Assembly: GCA_037147415.1 (NCBI GenBank)
Contig: JBAWVF010000001.1
Span: forward strand, 15,402 to 79,401
Reading direction: 5' to 3'
Source of the DNA: BOG-933 sp037147415
GTDB taxonomy: Bacteria > Pseudomonadota > Alphaproteobacteria > Azospirillales > Azospirillaceae
Length of the DNA: 64,000 nt
The position numbers were made by a program, and so were the translations under genes. The notes under the pieces were generated by a model. That model was given only the letters and a program-made list of their open reading frames with translations, was not told where the DNA came from and searched no databases. This document shows, one piece after another, positions 25,656 to 34,241 of the stretch (its first letter is position 1; each line of letters opens with the position of its first letter).

Positions 25656-26870
25656 TCATGACCTCTTCTCGGCGTCACCGGTCTTAACCCGGGCGCCGGG
25701 CGACAACCGAGCCATGCCGTCGGTAACCACGCTGTCGCCGGCTTCCAGGCCGGAATCGATCAACGCCTCGTCGTTTTCGATTCGTGCGACCGTTACCGGG
25801 CGCATTTCAACCGTCTTGTCGGGCTTGACCAGAAAGACATAGGCGCCCTTGGGACCGCGCTGTACCGCTTGGCCCGGAATCACCAATCCACCCTGCCGGG
25901 TGGTCAGCAACAGACGAACGGTGACGAAACCGCCCGGCCACAAATGGCGCTCGGTATTGGGAAAGTTGGCCTTCAGTCGAATCGTTCCTGTCGTCTGATC
26001 GATCTGGTTGTCGACCAGAACCAGTTCTCCGGTTTCAGGTGCGGCACTCCGCCCGCCCGAGCCCGAGACCAGTACCGACAGTTTGCCTTGACGGCGCAGT
26101 TCCTCGTTGATCACCTGGAGATTCTGTTGCGGCAGGGTGAACAGCACCGAGACCGGCTGCAATTGCGTCACCGTGACCAAACCACCGGCATCATTGGCAT
26201 GAATCAGGTTGCCGACATCGATCTGCTGAATGCCGGTGCGGCCGGCAATCGGGGAGGTGATGACGGTATAGCTTAGCAGAGTACGGGCGTTATCGATCTG
26301 CGCCTGATCGACCCGCACCGTTGCCTCGAGCTGCTTGACCTGAGCCCGCGCGGTATCGACAGTCTGTCCCGGCACCCGGTTGCCCAGCCCGATATAGCGC
26401 TGAAGATCGAGCCGGGCCAGTTCCAGCTGCGCCTCGTCCTTGGCCTTGGCGGCCAGCACCTGATCCAGCTGCGCCTGAAGGCTGCGCGAGTCGAGCCGGG
26501 CCAGCAAGTCGCCGGCCCGGACCTCTTGGCCTTCCTTAAACGCGATCTGCACCAGCTCGCCATCGACCCGGCTGCGGATCGTCACCTGATTGCCGGCCTG
26601 CACGGTGCCGAGCCCGTCCAAATAAATCGGCACGTCTTTACGCCGGGTCGCGGCCACCGTCACCGGCACCGGCCGTTTTTCCGCTCCCCCGCCGTTGCCG
26701 TTATCGCGTTCGTTCGCATTTTTAGCACCCCTTTCGACCGGATGTTCGCTGGCCGCCGGCGCACCCATGGTTTCAGGCTTCTGCAACGACAGCAGCGACA
26801 GTAACGGGCGTCCCCACAGGAACGCCGCCGCCACGATCACACACAATCCGAGAAAAAACGACCTTCGCAT
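25656..26870 (-). CDS. RND efflux periplasmic adaptor (MdtA-like)
   Basis: A 404-residue adaptor anchored by an uncleaved N-terminal segment (FFLGLCVIVAAAFLWG). A low-complexity linker rich in Glu/Gly/Asn follows. Then come the lipoyl half motif (VTIRSRVDGELVQIAFKEG), a hairpin (~140-200), SPIAGRTGIQQIDVGNLI and a barrel ending GDSVVTDGMARLSPGARV. The sequence VYLDGLGTVQ-type start (PIYLDGLGTVQAGNQ) is typical of MdtA. First gene of the adaptor-[higBA]-permease-[hicAB]-permease-OMF locus. Confidence 0.92.
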   Translation of the reverse strand: MRRSFFLGLCVIVAAAFLWGRPLLSLLSLQKPETMGAPAASEHPVERGAKNANERDNGNGGGAEKRPVPVTVAATRRKDVPIYLDGLGTVQAGNQVTIRSRVDGELVQIAFKEGQEVRAGDLLARLDSRSLQAQLDQVLAAKAKDEAQLELARLDLQRYIGLGNRVPGQTVDTARAQVKQLEATVRVDQAQIDNARTLLSYTVITSPIAGRTGIQQIDVGNLIHANDAGGLVTVTQLQPVSVLFTLPQQNLQVINEELRRQGKLSVLVSGSGGRSAAPETGELVLVDNQIDQTTGTIRLKANFPNTERHLWPGGFVTVRLLLTTRQGGLVIPGQAVQRGPKGAYVFLVKPDKTVEMRPVTVARIENDEALIDSGLEAGDSVVTDGMARLSPGARVKTGDAEKRS

Positions 26871-26978
26871 TACCCGATTTACCCTTTCTCGACAGAGCGC
26901 TACCCTGACGTACGGGCTTTTCGGTTCAATGTCCGGAAAGGCACCGATGTGTAACGTTGCGTAACGCTCGCGGCCCGC

Positions 26979-27311
26979 TTAGCGCTCAAGCACGAGTATC
27001 CGGTACTGATAGACCTTGGCTTTGCCGTCTTCGTCGATGGCGCGGATAATCAGATTGGTTTCGCCGGGCGAGCCCTTGGCTAACAAATTGACGACATCCG
27101 AATTGCGCTCGGCGGTTACCAGCGATGGATTGCCGACCGTGACCGATTGCACCCGCCCGGTGGCGGTCGGCATCTCGATCTGGGTCGCCATGCCGGCGGT
27201 CAGGCGAATTTCGGGCATATCCGAAGTCGCCTGCACCACCCGCGGCTGGCTTGAGGCGCACGCGGCCAGGGTAAAGCAGGCAAACAGCGCAATAACAGCG
27301 TTTTTGAACAT
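26979..27311 (-). CDS. Small lipoprotein with pilus-assembly/secretin N-terminal-like domain
   Basis: A 110-residue probable lipoprotein. The signal peptide MFKNAVIALFACFTLAAC has lipobox LAAC with Cys18. The mature part (RLTAGMATQIEMPTATGRVQ; SVTVGNPSLVTAERNSDVVN; LLAKGSPGETNLIIRAIDED) closely follows the domain found at the N-terminus of CpaC/RcpA secretins. Here it stands alone, with no secretin barrel and no other pilus gene in the window. The function is unknown; an envelope adaptor is possible. A longer in-frame start upstream runs through an 18-bp tandem repeat and lacks support. Confidence 0.75.
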   Translation of the reverse strand: MFKNAVIALFACFTLAACASSQPRVVQATSDMPEIRLTAGMATQIEMPTATGRVQSVTVGNPSLVTAERNSDVVNLLAKGSPGETNLIIRAIDEDGKAKVYQYRILVLER

Positions 27312-27378
27312 GGCGGCTCTCCAGGGTTGCCGTGTAAGGGATGGCTGAACATCGCCCCAATCGAGAATCCTGTCAATC

Positions 27379-27432
27379 TTGACCGACGCCCCGGCCTTGA
27401 CCGGTGCGTTAACCTTGACCGACGCCCCGGCC
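27379..27432. repeat. Three tandem 18-bp repeats at the 3' end of the NUDIX gene
   Basis: Plus-strand units TTGACCGACGCCCCGGCC, TTGACCGGTGCGTTAACC and again TTGACCGACGCCCCGGCC cover 54 bp. The first and third are identical. The NUDIX stop codon (TAA on the minus strand) falls in the middle unit, so the repeat encodes the end of that protein. Confidence 0.85.
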
Positions 27433-28035
27433 CCGGCCCGAAAGGGCTTCGGCCACCGCAGCCGGCGCCTCACCGCGCAGCAGCATCAGCTCCAGCCGTT
27501 GTATGGTGACCATGCTCATCACATCGGTGATGGTGCCGTTACGCACCATCTCGGCAGCCTCGCGAAATGGCAGACGGCGTATCTCGAGTTGCTCGGTTTC
27601 CTCCGGTCGGGACGGACCGGGGGTCAAGTCCCAAGCCAGAAAGCAGGTCGCGACTTCATCGCCGACCGAATTCGACAAATGCGCCTGAAACAACTCCTGC
27701 CAGCACGCCGCGTGCAGCCCGGTTTCCTCTTCCAATTCACGCCGCGCCGAGTCCAGGCGGGGAATCGCGGGATCACCGCCGCCTTCGGGAATCTCCCAGC
27801 TATAAGCGCGCAGAGCATAACGATATTGGCCGACCAACCACGTATAACCCGCCGCATCGATCGGTATTATTCCGATCGCCTTATGCTTGTAATGAATGGT
27901 CCCGTAAATACCGGAAGTCTTGCTAGGGGTCAGGACTTGGTGTTCTACCACCCGAATCCAGGGGTTATCGTAAATCTGCTGTGAACGCAGTGTCGTCCAC
28001 GGACTTTCCGGGGGATCGATCAAGGAAGACTCCAC
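27409..28035 (-). CDS. NUDIX hydrolase (ADP-ribose pyrophosphatase-like)
   Basis: A 208-residue cytosolic pyrophosphohydrolase. The Nudix box RELEEETGL is present, preceded by EIPEGGGDPAIPRLDSAR. The glutamate normally found in the GX5E half is Ile here, while the metal-binding REXXEE core is intact. GQYRYALRAYSWEIPEGG matches ADP-ribose/sugar-nucleotide family members. The C-terminal tail SGRGRGVGQG is encoded by a tandem repeat and is unlikely to be part of the fold. The start is GTG, two bases after the kinase stop, so it is probably coupled to the kinase gene. Confidence 0.85.
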   Translation of the reverse strand: MESSLIDPPESPWTTLRSQQIYDNPWIRVVEHQVLTPSKTSGIYGTIHYKHKAIGIIPIDAAGYTWLVGQYRYALRAYSWEIPEGGGDPAIPRLDSARRELEEETGLHAACWQELFQAHLSNSVGDEVATCFLAWDLTPGPSRPEETEQLEIRRLPFREAAEMVRNGTITDVMSMVTIQRLELMLLRGEAPAAVAEALSGRGRGVGQG

Positions 28036-28037
28036 CT

Positions 28038-30530
28038 TTACACCAGCGCTTTACTGAACGCCTGCAATAACATCTTGGTGTCTTTCGGCCGGTCCTGCCA
28101 CCGCAGAGCCAAACCACTCAGCAACACATCCTCGACCGCGGCCGGGATCACGACCCCGAGCGCACTCGGACGCGGCAGCACTTCGTCATTGCCCAGACGC
28201 GCGGTGGCGTCGGGCGGCGGACGGCCGGTAATCGCACAGTAGAATGTTGCACACAGCGCATAAACATCGGTCCACGATCCTTGATGGCCTTCGGTCGCGT
28301 ATTGCTCGGGCGGCGCGTAGCCGCGCTTCAAAATCACGGTCAGCGAATTCGTCGCCTCGCCGACGCAATGACGGGCGGCCCCGAAGTCGAGTAACTTGGC
28401 TCCGCCGCCGTTGAGAAGAAAGATATTATCCGGGCTGATATCGCGATGAACCAGTCCCATCTGGTGGACATCATGGACCGCCTTGGCAATCGGAAGAATC
28501 AGACTGAGCGCGCGCCGGTAATCGATGGTGCCGCCCTCTTCCAGCAGATGGCGCTGCAAGGTGCGGCCGATCAATAGCTCCATCACCATATAGGCGGTGG
28601 CATTGGCCTCGAACTGATCATGAACCCGGACGATTTCATTGACATCGCGGAGTTGCGCCAGAATCCGCGCCTCATCCAGAAATTTTTCGACGCCGTCGCG
28701 AAAGGTGAGCGACATGTCGTCGGTATAGGGCATCAGCGCGCCGGTGCCGGGGCTTCGACCGGCCAGACTGACCGGGAAATACTCCTTGACCGCGATTTTG
28801 ACCTCAAGCCGCTCATCCCAGCCGATATAGGTGGCGCCGAACCCGCCCTGACCGATCAGCCGGCCGACAACATAACGCTCCTGAAGTATGCTGCCCGGCT
28901 GAAGATGCACGCCCGGGCGCGGCGCCTCCGATTCATCATGGCCGCACACCATGCACATCCCGTTGCCGCTTTTCGACTCAAAGCAGTTGGGACAACGATG
29001 GCGGCCGAAACGCGCGATCAGATGCGTGTCACGCCGGGGTACGGCGGCAACCGGCTTAGTGACACCGGCGGCGGTCAGAAGTGCGGTGGCCGGGAGTTGT
29101 TCGGTGCCCTTGGCGACACCCAGCCGGTTGATATGCTGTTCAATCAACAAGCCGCCACCGTATTCCGTCACCAGACCGGCCGCGATCACGGTGTTCAGGC
29201 ATCGGGCGCGACGGGTCACGTCGAGCTCGGCCTTGTCCATCAGCTCCAGAAAGCTGCCGCGGGTAACAAAGTCGTCAATCAGCCCGCCGATCCGGTCACG
29301 CAGCCGGTCCTTGACCTCACGCGGGTAGCCGGTGCGTTCAAAAGCGGCGATGGCGTGATCCAGCCCTTCCCGCAATCCCTTCGGATCGAACGGCTTGAAC
29401 ACGCTGCTTTCAAGCAGCAAGGTGTTGTTGCCCAGCGTTTCGACCGACATCACCAACTCGTTCATGACCTTCACCCCCTGTTCGGAGGCGGCGATCGCAG
29501 CGAGAAATTGCAAGCGGCTGAACAGGTTGGGCAAGGTCTCGACCACACCCTGCATGGCAAGACGCAGCGCCGACGCTCCGCCCTGTTCCAGTCGGCGGGC
29601 GTAGCGCGTGACCAAAGCTTCGGCCATGCCGGGTCCACCCGCCACACCCGCAGGCGTAACCACGGTGAACAGAGTGCCGTGAAAGGCGGTAATATCCTCC
29701 TCGCGCCGACCAGAGCCCAGCGGCTGGCCGGTACGCAATTGGCGGCGCGCCCGATCGAGCAGCACGGCGCGGGCTTGCGGCAAAAAACCCGCCCGCAACA
29801 GATCGTTAAGCGCATATTCACATTGATTTGAGGCGTCGGCCGGGCGCGGCATCTCGGTCAGGGCCAAGTCCAGGGTTCGCCGAATCGCGACCCCGAGCAG
29901 CGGGGTCACCCCGAGCAGCTCGCTTATCAACGACGGGATACCGAGAAGATCGGCAATCCCGCTGTCGAGCAGCGCCGCGACTCGGCCGCTGGCATCGTCG
30001 CTTGCCAGACTAACCAGAAACGACAGTTTTTTGGACCAACCGCGGATACCGACCAGATCCCGGCAGACCGCGGCCACCAGCAAATAATCAGCTTCGGCCG
30101 ACTCGCCGGGCTGCATGCCCTTATCGCGCAGAAGCAAGGCAAAGGGCGGCCCCTTGGCGGCCAGTTCCGCCAAGGTTTTTTCAGCTTTGGCGGCGCGCGA
30201 CCGGATCAGGTCGACGGCGGCGGACAGGGCCTCCCGCCGCTCTTTCAGCGTGTTGCCGGGAATCTTGGCTTGAAGGGTTGCGGCCCCGGTTATCGCCGCG
30301 TCGAGCGTAGAGGGCTGTGCCGTCAACGCCTTAACGGCTTTACAATTGTGCAGCAACTCGGTCGGGGTCAAGCCCTGCGGCTCAAGATAGGACCGTAATA
30401 AATGGCCGATCGCCTGTCGGCTGGCGGGACCGTAATAGTCTTCAAACTCGGCGCACAGCGCAATCTCATCCAGGCTGCCGGCGACGGCACCCGAAGCGGC
30501 GGTCAAAGGTGCAGAGGTTTTTCCGTTCAT
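28038..30530 (-). CDS. Serine/threonine protein kinase with zinc ribbon and long unidentified N-terminal region
   Basis: A protein of 830 residues. The C-terminal ~278 residues are a complete Hanks-type kinase: IGQGGFGATY glycine loop, IAVKEYF lysine, HRDISPDN catalytic loop, LLDFGAARH, and KRGYAPPEQY in place of the usual activation segment ending. A four-Cys ribbon CPNCF...CMVCG (~513-530) precedes the kinase. Residues 1-510 look wholly alpha-helical and soluble, and I do not recognise them. There is no transmembrane segment. The gene starts 10 bases after gloA (ATG 30530; a TTG at 30554 inside gloA is also possible) and is followed by the NUDIX gene. Substrates are unknown. Confidence 0.85.
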   Translation of the reverse strand: MNGKTSAPLTAASGAVAGSLDEIALCAEFEDYYGPASRQAIGHLLRSYLEPQGLTPTELLHNCKAVKALTAQPSTLDAAITGAATLQAKIPGNTLKERREALSAAVDLIRSRAAKAEKTLAELAAKGPPFALLLRDKGMQPGESAEADYLLVAAVCRDLVGIRGWSKKLSFLVSLASDDASGRVAALLDSGIADLLGIPSLISELLGVTPLLGVAIRRTLDLALTEMPRPADASNQCEYALNDLLRAGFLPQARAVLLDRARRQLRTGQPLGSGRREEDITAFHGTLFTVVTPAGVAGGPGMAEALVTRYARRLEQGGASALRLAMQGVVETLPNLFSRLQFLAAIAASEQGVKVMNELVMSVETLGNNTLLLESSVFKPFDPKGLREGLDHAIAAFERTGYPREVKDRLRDRIGGLIDDFVTRGSFLELMDKAELDVTRRARCLNTVIAAGLVTEYGGGLLIEQHINRLGVAKGTEQLPATALLTAAGVTKPVAAVPRRDTHLIARFGRHRCPNCFESKSGNGMCMVCGHDESEAPRPGVHLQPGSILQERYVVGRLIGQGGFGATYIGWDERLEVKIAVKEYFPVSLAGRSPGTGALMPYTDDMSLTFRDGVEKFLDEARILAQLRDVNEIVRVHDQFEANATAYMVMELLIGRTLQRHLLEEGGTIDYRRALSLILPIAKAVHDVHQMGLVHRDISPDNIFLLNGGGAKLLDFGAARHCVGEATNSLTVILKRGYAPPEQYATEGHQGSWTDVYALCATFYCAITGRPPPDATARLGNDEVLPRPSALGVVIPAAVEDVLLSGLALRWQDRPKDTKMLLQAFSKALV

Positions 30531-30540
30531 GGGCGGAAGA

Positions 30541-30948
30541 TCAGTGCCGTTCAATCAGTTCAATTCGGTAACCGTCCGGGTCTTCGACAAAGGCGATCAC
30601 GGTGCTGCCATGCTTCATCGGTCCCGGCGGGCGGGGAATCACGGCGCCGGCTGCGGCCAGACGCTCGCAGGTTCCATAGATGTCGGCAACCCCGATGGCG
30701 ATATGGCCGAAGCCGCTACCGATCGTATAGGGCTCCGCCTGGTCCCAGTTCCAGGTCAGCTCGATCGTCGCCCCGTCGGCCTCGCGGCCATAGCCGACGA
30801 AGGCCAGGGTAAAGCGGCCGCCCTCATAGTCGGTGCGCCTCAACACTGTCATACCGAGCAGGTTTGTATAGAAATGAATCGAGCGGTCGAGATCGAACAC
30901 TCTGATCATGGCATGCAATACTCTTGGCTCGACCACGATCCCCTCCAT
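30541..30948 (-). CDS. gloA: Lactoylglutathione lyase (glyoxalase I)
   Basis: A 135-residue cytosolic metalloenzyme converting the methylglyoxal-glutathione hemithioacetal to S-lactoylglutathione. Motifs are the metal His in VLHAMIRVFDLDRSI, FYTNLLGM, Glu in IELTWNW, GFGHIAIGV and the final FVEDPDGYRIELIERH. Length and glyoxalase-fold order are typical of the short, Ni/Co-preferring bacterial form. It begins 6 bases after lpxB at the end of the lipid A operon. The second-step enzyme, gloB, lies at the left end of the window. Confidence 0.95.
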   Translation of the reverse strand: MEGIVVEPRVLHAMIRVFDLDRSIHFYTNLLGMTVLRRTDYEGGRFTLAFVGYGREADGATIELTWNWDQAEPYTIGSGFGHIAIGVADIYGTCERLAAAGAVIPRPPGPMKHGSTVIAFVEDPDGYRIELIERH

Positions 30949-30954
30949 TCTTCC

Positions 30955-32130
30955 TCAGTTTGCCACGGCAAGCCGCCATACCACCTCGGCGGCACGCCGG
31001 CTCGGCGCCATTCCGCCCGCACCCAACCAACGCTCGACAGCGTCCAAGCCCTCGATCTGAGCCAGCCGGGCCGCCGGGTCATCCAACAAGCGCGAAATCT
31101 CTTGCGCCAGCTTGGCCGGTTTGCAGTTGTCCTGCAACAGTTCCGGCACCAGCGCACGATCATGCATGATATTTACCAGATTAACGAACTTAGTTTGAAT
31201 CAAGTGGCGATAAAGAGCATGAGTCAGTGGATTCAGGCGATAGGCGATGACCGCAGGCAAGCGGGCCAACGCCAGTTCCAGCGCCACCGTGCCCGACGCC
31301 GCCAAGGCCGCCGCGCCGGCCGCGAATGCATCGTATTTTTCGGTGTCGCCCTCGGTAACGATAACCCGCACCGGCCAACCGGCAACCGCTTTTCTCACCG
31401 TATCGGCAACATGCGAAAGGGTCGGCACCACGGCAACCAAGTTCGGATAGCGCGGCGCGAGCAAGGCCAGCGTCGCCTTGAAATCGGGGAGCAAGCGCCG
31501 CAGTTCGGTGGTTCGGCTGCCCGGCAGCACCACCAGCACCCGATCCTCGGGTGAAAGGCCGTGACGGGATCGAAACCCCGCGCCGTCACCCCGACCGGCG
31601 CCGCTTTCAATAATGGAGTGCCCGACAAAGGTGCAGGACAGGCCCTCGCGCTCGAACCAGGGCGGCTCGAACGGCAACAACACCAACAAATGGTCGAGAA
31701 AAGCGGCGATCTTGCGGGCCCGCTCCGGGCGCCACGCCCACACCGTCGGCGCGACATAATGAATGAGCGGGATATCTCGCATTGCCTGCGCGCCGTGACG
31801 CAGGCGCTTCCCGATCCGAAAGGTAAAGCCCGGCGAATCGATCGTCACCACCACGTCGGGTTTGATGGTCCGAACCGCGGCAACGGTTTGATTGAGCCGG
31901 GCGATCAGGCGCGGCAGCTTGGGCAGCAATTCCAACACGCCGAACAGAGCTAACTCGGCCATGGGAAATAAAGTATCGAGGCCCTCGGCAACCATGCGCT
32001 CGCCCCCGACCCCGACAAACAGAACCGGCCGGTCGGCGATCGCTTTCAGCCCGACCATCAAACGGGCGCCCAACAGATCGCCCGACGGCTCGCCCGCCAC
32101 CAAAAACACGGTGAGAGGCGTCGTCGTCAT
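30955..32130 (-). CDS. lpxB: Lipid-A-disaccharide synthase
   Basis: A 391-residue peripheral inner-membrane glycosyltransferase (GT19) joining UDP-2,3-diacylglucosamine with 2,3-diacylglucosamine-1-phosphate. The N-terminal signature VFLVAGEPSGDLLGARLM, the HYVAPTVWAWRPERARKI segment and the C-terminal EGDTEKYDAFAAGAAALAASGT/VALELAL donor site are all present. Its ATG overlaps the lpxI stop (ATGA). Confidence 0.96.
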   Translation of the reverse strand: MTTTPLTVFLVAGEPSGDLLGARLMVGLKAIADRPVLFVGVGGERMVAEGLDTLFPMAELALFGVLELLPKLPRLIARLNQTVAAVRTIKPDVVVTIDSPGFTFRIGKRLRHGAQAMRDIPLIHYVAPTVWAWRPERARKIAAFLDHLLVLLPFEPPWFEREGLSCTFVGHSIIESGAGRGDGAGFRSRHGLSPEDRVLVVLPGSRTTELRRLLPDFKATLALLAPRYPNLVAVVPTLSHVADTVRKAVAGWPVRVIVTEGDTEKYDAFAAGAAALAASGTVALELALARLPAVIAYRLNPLTHALYRHLIQTKFVNLVNIMHDRALVPELLQDNCKPAKLAQEISRLLDDPAARLAQIEGLDAVERWLGAGGMAPSRRAAEVVWRLAVAN

Positions 32131-32981
32131 GGCACGCCTGCCGAATTTCCGGTTTCGGGTTCAGCCTCAATTGCAATTCCGGTCACGAACAAGCCGGCAC
32201 GATCCGCCGTCGCAATCATCTCGGCCCGGTCCATCACTAAGGTGCCACCGGCCTCAACCGCAATGCCGCGCAGACCGGCGGCGGCGGCGGAATGGATGGT
32301 GGCGAGACCGACCGTCGGCAGGTCAAGCCGGCGATCCTGTTGCGGCTTCTTGAGTTTGACCAATACGCCGCCGGGGCCGTCTCGACGCAATCCGCCACAG
32401 CGTTCAATCAAGGCGTCGGTGCCTTCGATACCTTCAACCCCGAGCACCAACCCCTGTTGAACGATCACCGCCTGTCCGACATCGAGTCGGCCTAAAGTCC
32501 GGGCGACCTCGATGCCGCGGGCGATATCGGCTTCGGCAACCTCGTCGGGGCGCGTCGAGCCGAGCAAACCGTGCGGCGCCAGCAAGTCGCGCACGAGGTC
32601 CTGAATCCCGATGATCCGGAATCCCTCCTCCTCCAAGCTGCGCGCCGCCGCGCGAAGGATGCCGTCATCGCCGAGCGCACGGGCGCCGACCTTGGCCAGA
32701 AACACGGCAACGCGCCAGTCGGGGCGAATTTCGCTGAAGGTCGGACGCCGCACCGGACCGGCAAAGACCAGTTCGCGAACGTCATGACGCCGTAAGAAAT
32801 CGAGAATGGTCGAGGCGGCGCCGAAGCGCGACCACAGATGAACCCGCCCCTGCACGGTGGCCGGATCGGTGTGGCCTTCGAAGGCAATAATGACGACCTC
32901 GCGGCCGGCACCACGTGCGGCCTCCGCCAAGCGGGCCGGCAGGGTACCGCCCCCGGCCAGAATTCCGAGCTTAGCCGCCAT
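32127..32981 (-). CDS. lpxI: UDP-2,3-diacylglucosamine pyrophosphatase, LpxI type
   Basis: A 284-residue enzyme that makes 2,3-diacylglucosamine-1-phosphate, replacing LpxH in alphaproteobacteria. Seen: KLGILAGGGTLPARLAEAA at the N-terminus, the VFAGPVRRPTF segment, and a C-terminal domain with DLPTVGLATIHSAAAAGLRGIAVEAGGTLVMDR, where the catalytic Asp region lies. The frame is open far upstream, but MAAKLGILAGGG at 32981 is the family start. It overlaps the end of lpxA by 11 bases. Confidence 0.94.
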   Translation of the reverse strand: MAAKLGILAGGGTLPARLAEAARGAGREVVIIAFEGHTDPATVQGRVHLWSRFGAASTILDFLRRHDVRELVFAGPVRRPTFSEIRPDWRVAVFLAKVGARALGDDGILRAAARSLEEEGFRIIGIQDLVRDLLAPHGLLGSTRPDEVAEADIARGIEVARTLGRLDVGQAVIVQQGLVLGVEGIEGTDALIERCGGLRRDGPGGVLVKLKKPQQDRRLDLPTVGLATIHSAAAAGLRGIAVEAGGTLVMDRAEMIATADRAGLFVTGIAIEAEPETGNSAGVP

Positions 32982-33774
32982 TACCCGAACGCGGTTGGCA
33001 AACGGCACGGGAAGTCTTGGTCCGGATAAAGCCGACAATATCACTGACCGCCGGATTGTGCTGGAACGAGCGCGCGGTTTCATCGACCCGTTCCGCCAAG
33101 GTACCCTCCGGCCCGAACAGCATGCGATAGGCGGCGCGCAAGGCCTGAATATCTTCCCGGCTGTAGCCGCGCCGCTCCAACCCGACCAGATTAAGGCCCG
33201 ACAGGCGCGCGCGCTCCCCCATAACCAAGCCATAGGGAATCACATCATTTTCGACGCCGGACATGCCGCCGATCATGGCATGGTGGCCGATGCGCACAAA
33301 CTGATGAACCGCGCTGAGCCCACCCAGAATCGCATAATCCCCGACCGTTACATGCCCGGCCAACGTGGCATTATTGGCAAGAATAACATGGTCGCCCAGA
33401 ATACAATCATGAGCAACATGAGCCCCGACCATGAACAAGCCGTCGGAACCGACCCTGGTTTGCAGGCCGCCGCCCTCGGTCCCAGGATTCATGGTGACAT
33501 GCTCCCGAATCCGGTTATTGGCGCCGATAGCCAATGTCGAGGGCTCGCCCCGATACTTCAAGTCCTGGGGCGGCGTGCCGAGCACGGCGAACGGATAGAT
33601 AATCGTGCCCGCGCCGACCGTCGTGCAACCGTCCACCACCACATGCGAGATCAGTTGAACCGCGTCCCCCAGTTCAACCTCGGGGCCGACGCAGCAAAAC
33701 GGGCCGATCCGGACTCCCCGGCCGAGACGTGCCGCCGGATCAACAACCGCTGCGGGATGAATAGCGACGGTCAT
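32971..33774 (-). CDS. lpxA: UDP-N-acetylglucosamine O-acyltransferase
   Basis: A 267-residue left-handed beta-helix acyltransferase, the first step of lipid A synthesis. Hexapeptide repeats run from MTVAIHPAAVVDPAARLG to the middle of the protein, the catalytic His is in GAHVAHDCILGD, and a helical C-terminal domain (GLERRGYSREDIQALRAAYR) follows. The ATG at 33774 overlaps the fabZ stop (ATGA). A 14-residue in-frame extension lies inside fabZ and was not used. Confidence 0.96.
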   Translation of the reverse strand: MTVAIHPAAVVDPAARLGRGVRIGPFCCVGPEVELGDAVQLISHVVVDGCTTVGAGTIIYPFAVLGTPPQDLKYRGEPSTLAIGANNRIREHVTMNPGTEGGGLQTRVGSDGLFMVGAHVAHDCILGDHVILANNATLAGHVTVGDYAILGGLSAVHQFVRIGHHAMIGGMSGVENDVIPYGLVMGERARLSGLNLVGLERRGYSREDIQALRAAYRMLFGPEGTLAERVDETARSFQHNPAVSDIVGFIRTKTSRAVCQPRSGNGG

Positions 33775-34241
33775 CGATCGTTCAGGATCATGGCTGCATA
33801 GGTGGCCTCGGCGCAAAGAACGTCGCCGACCTTGGCCTCACCCTTGAATTTCCAGACATTGCCGCGCTGCCGCTGTTTGGTCACATGCACGCGCACGGAG
33901 TCACCCGGGCCGACCGGTTTGCGAAAGCGGGCCTCGTCAATGGTCATGAAGTAAACCAATTTGCCTTCGGCCTCGGGCCCGAGCGTCGCCACCACCAGCA
34001 CCGCGGCGGTTTGCGCCATGGATTCGATGATCATGACACCGGGCATAACCGGGCGCTGGGGAAAATGGCCCTGGAAAAAAGGCTCATTGATGGTGACGTT
34101 CTTAATGCCGACGGCGCTTTCGCCGCGCACGACATCGACCACCCGGTCGATCATCAACATCGGATAACGGTGCGGAATCATTTGCATGACCCGTGTGATG
34201 TCAATTTCGGACATCTCGTTCATTTCCGCCACCGCCTCCAT
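33771..34241 (-). CDS. fabZ: 3-hydroxyacyl-[acyl-carrier-protein] dehydratase FabZ
   Basis: A 156-residue cytosolic hot-dog-fold dehydratase of fatty acid elongation. MQMIPHRYPMLMIDRV, the catalytic His in QGHFPQRPVMPGV and the catalytic Glu in MIIESMAQTAAV are present. It supplies acyl-ACPs and shares the 3-hydroxyacyl-ACP pool with LpxA, hence the gene order. It heads its own probable transcription unit: the 227 bases upstream contain a promoter (34275-34303) where lpxD would normally be. In-frame ATGs at 34223 and 34214 are alternative starts. Confidence 0.95.
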   Translation of the reverse strand: MEAVAEMNEMSEIDITRVMQMIPHRYPMLMIDRVVDVVRGESAVGIKNVTINEPFFQGHFPQRPVMPGVMIIESMAQTAAVLVVATLGPEAEGKLVYFMTIDEARFRKPVGPGDSVRVHVTKQRQRGNVWKFKGEAKVGDVLCAEATYAAMILNDR

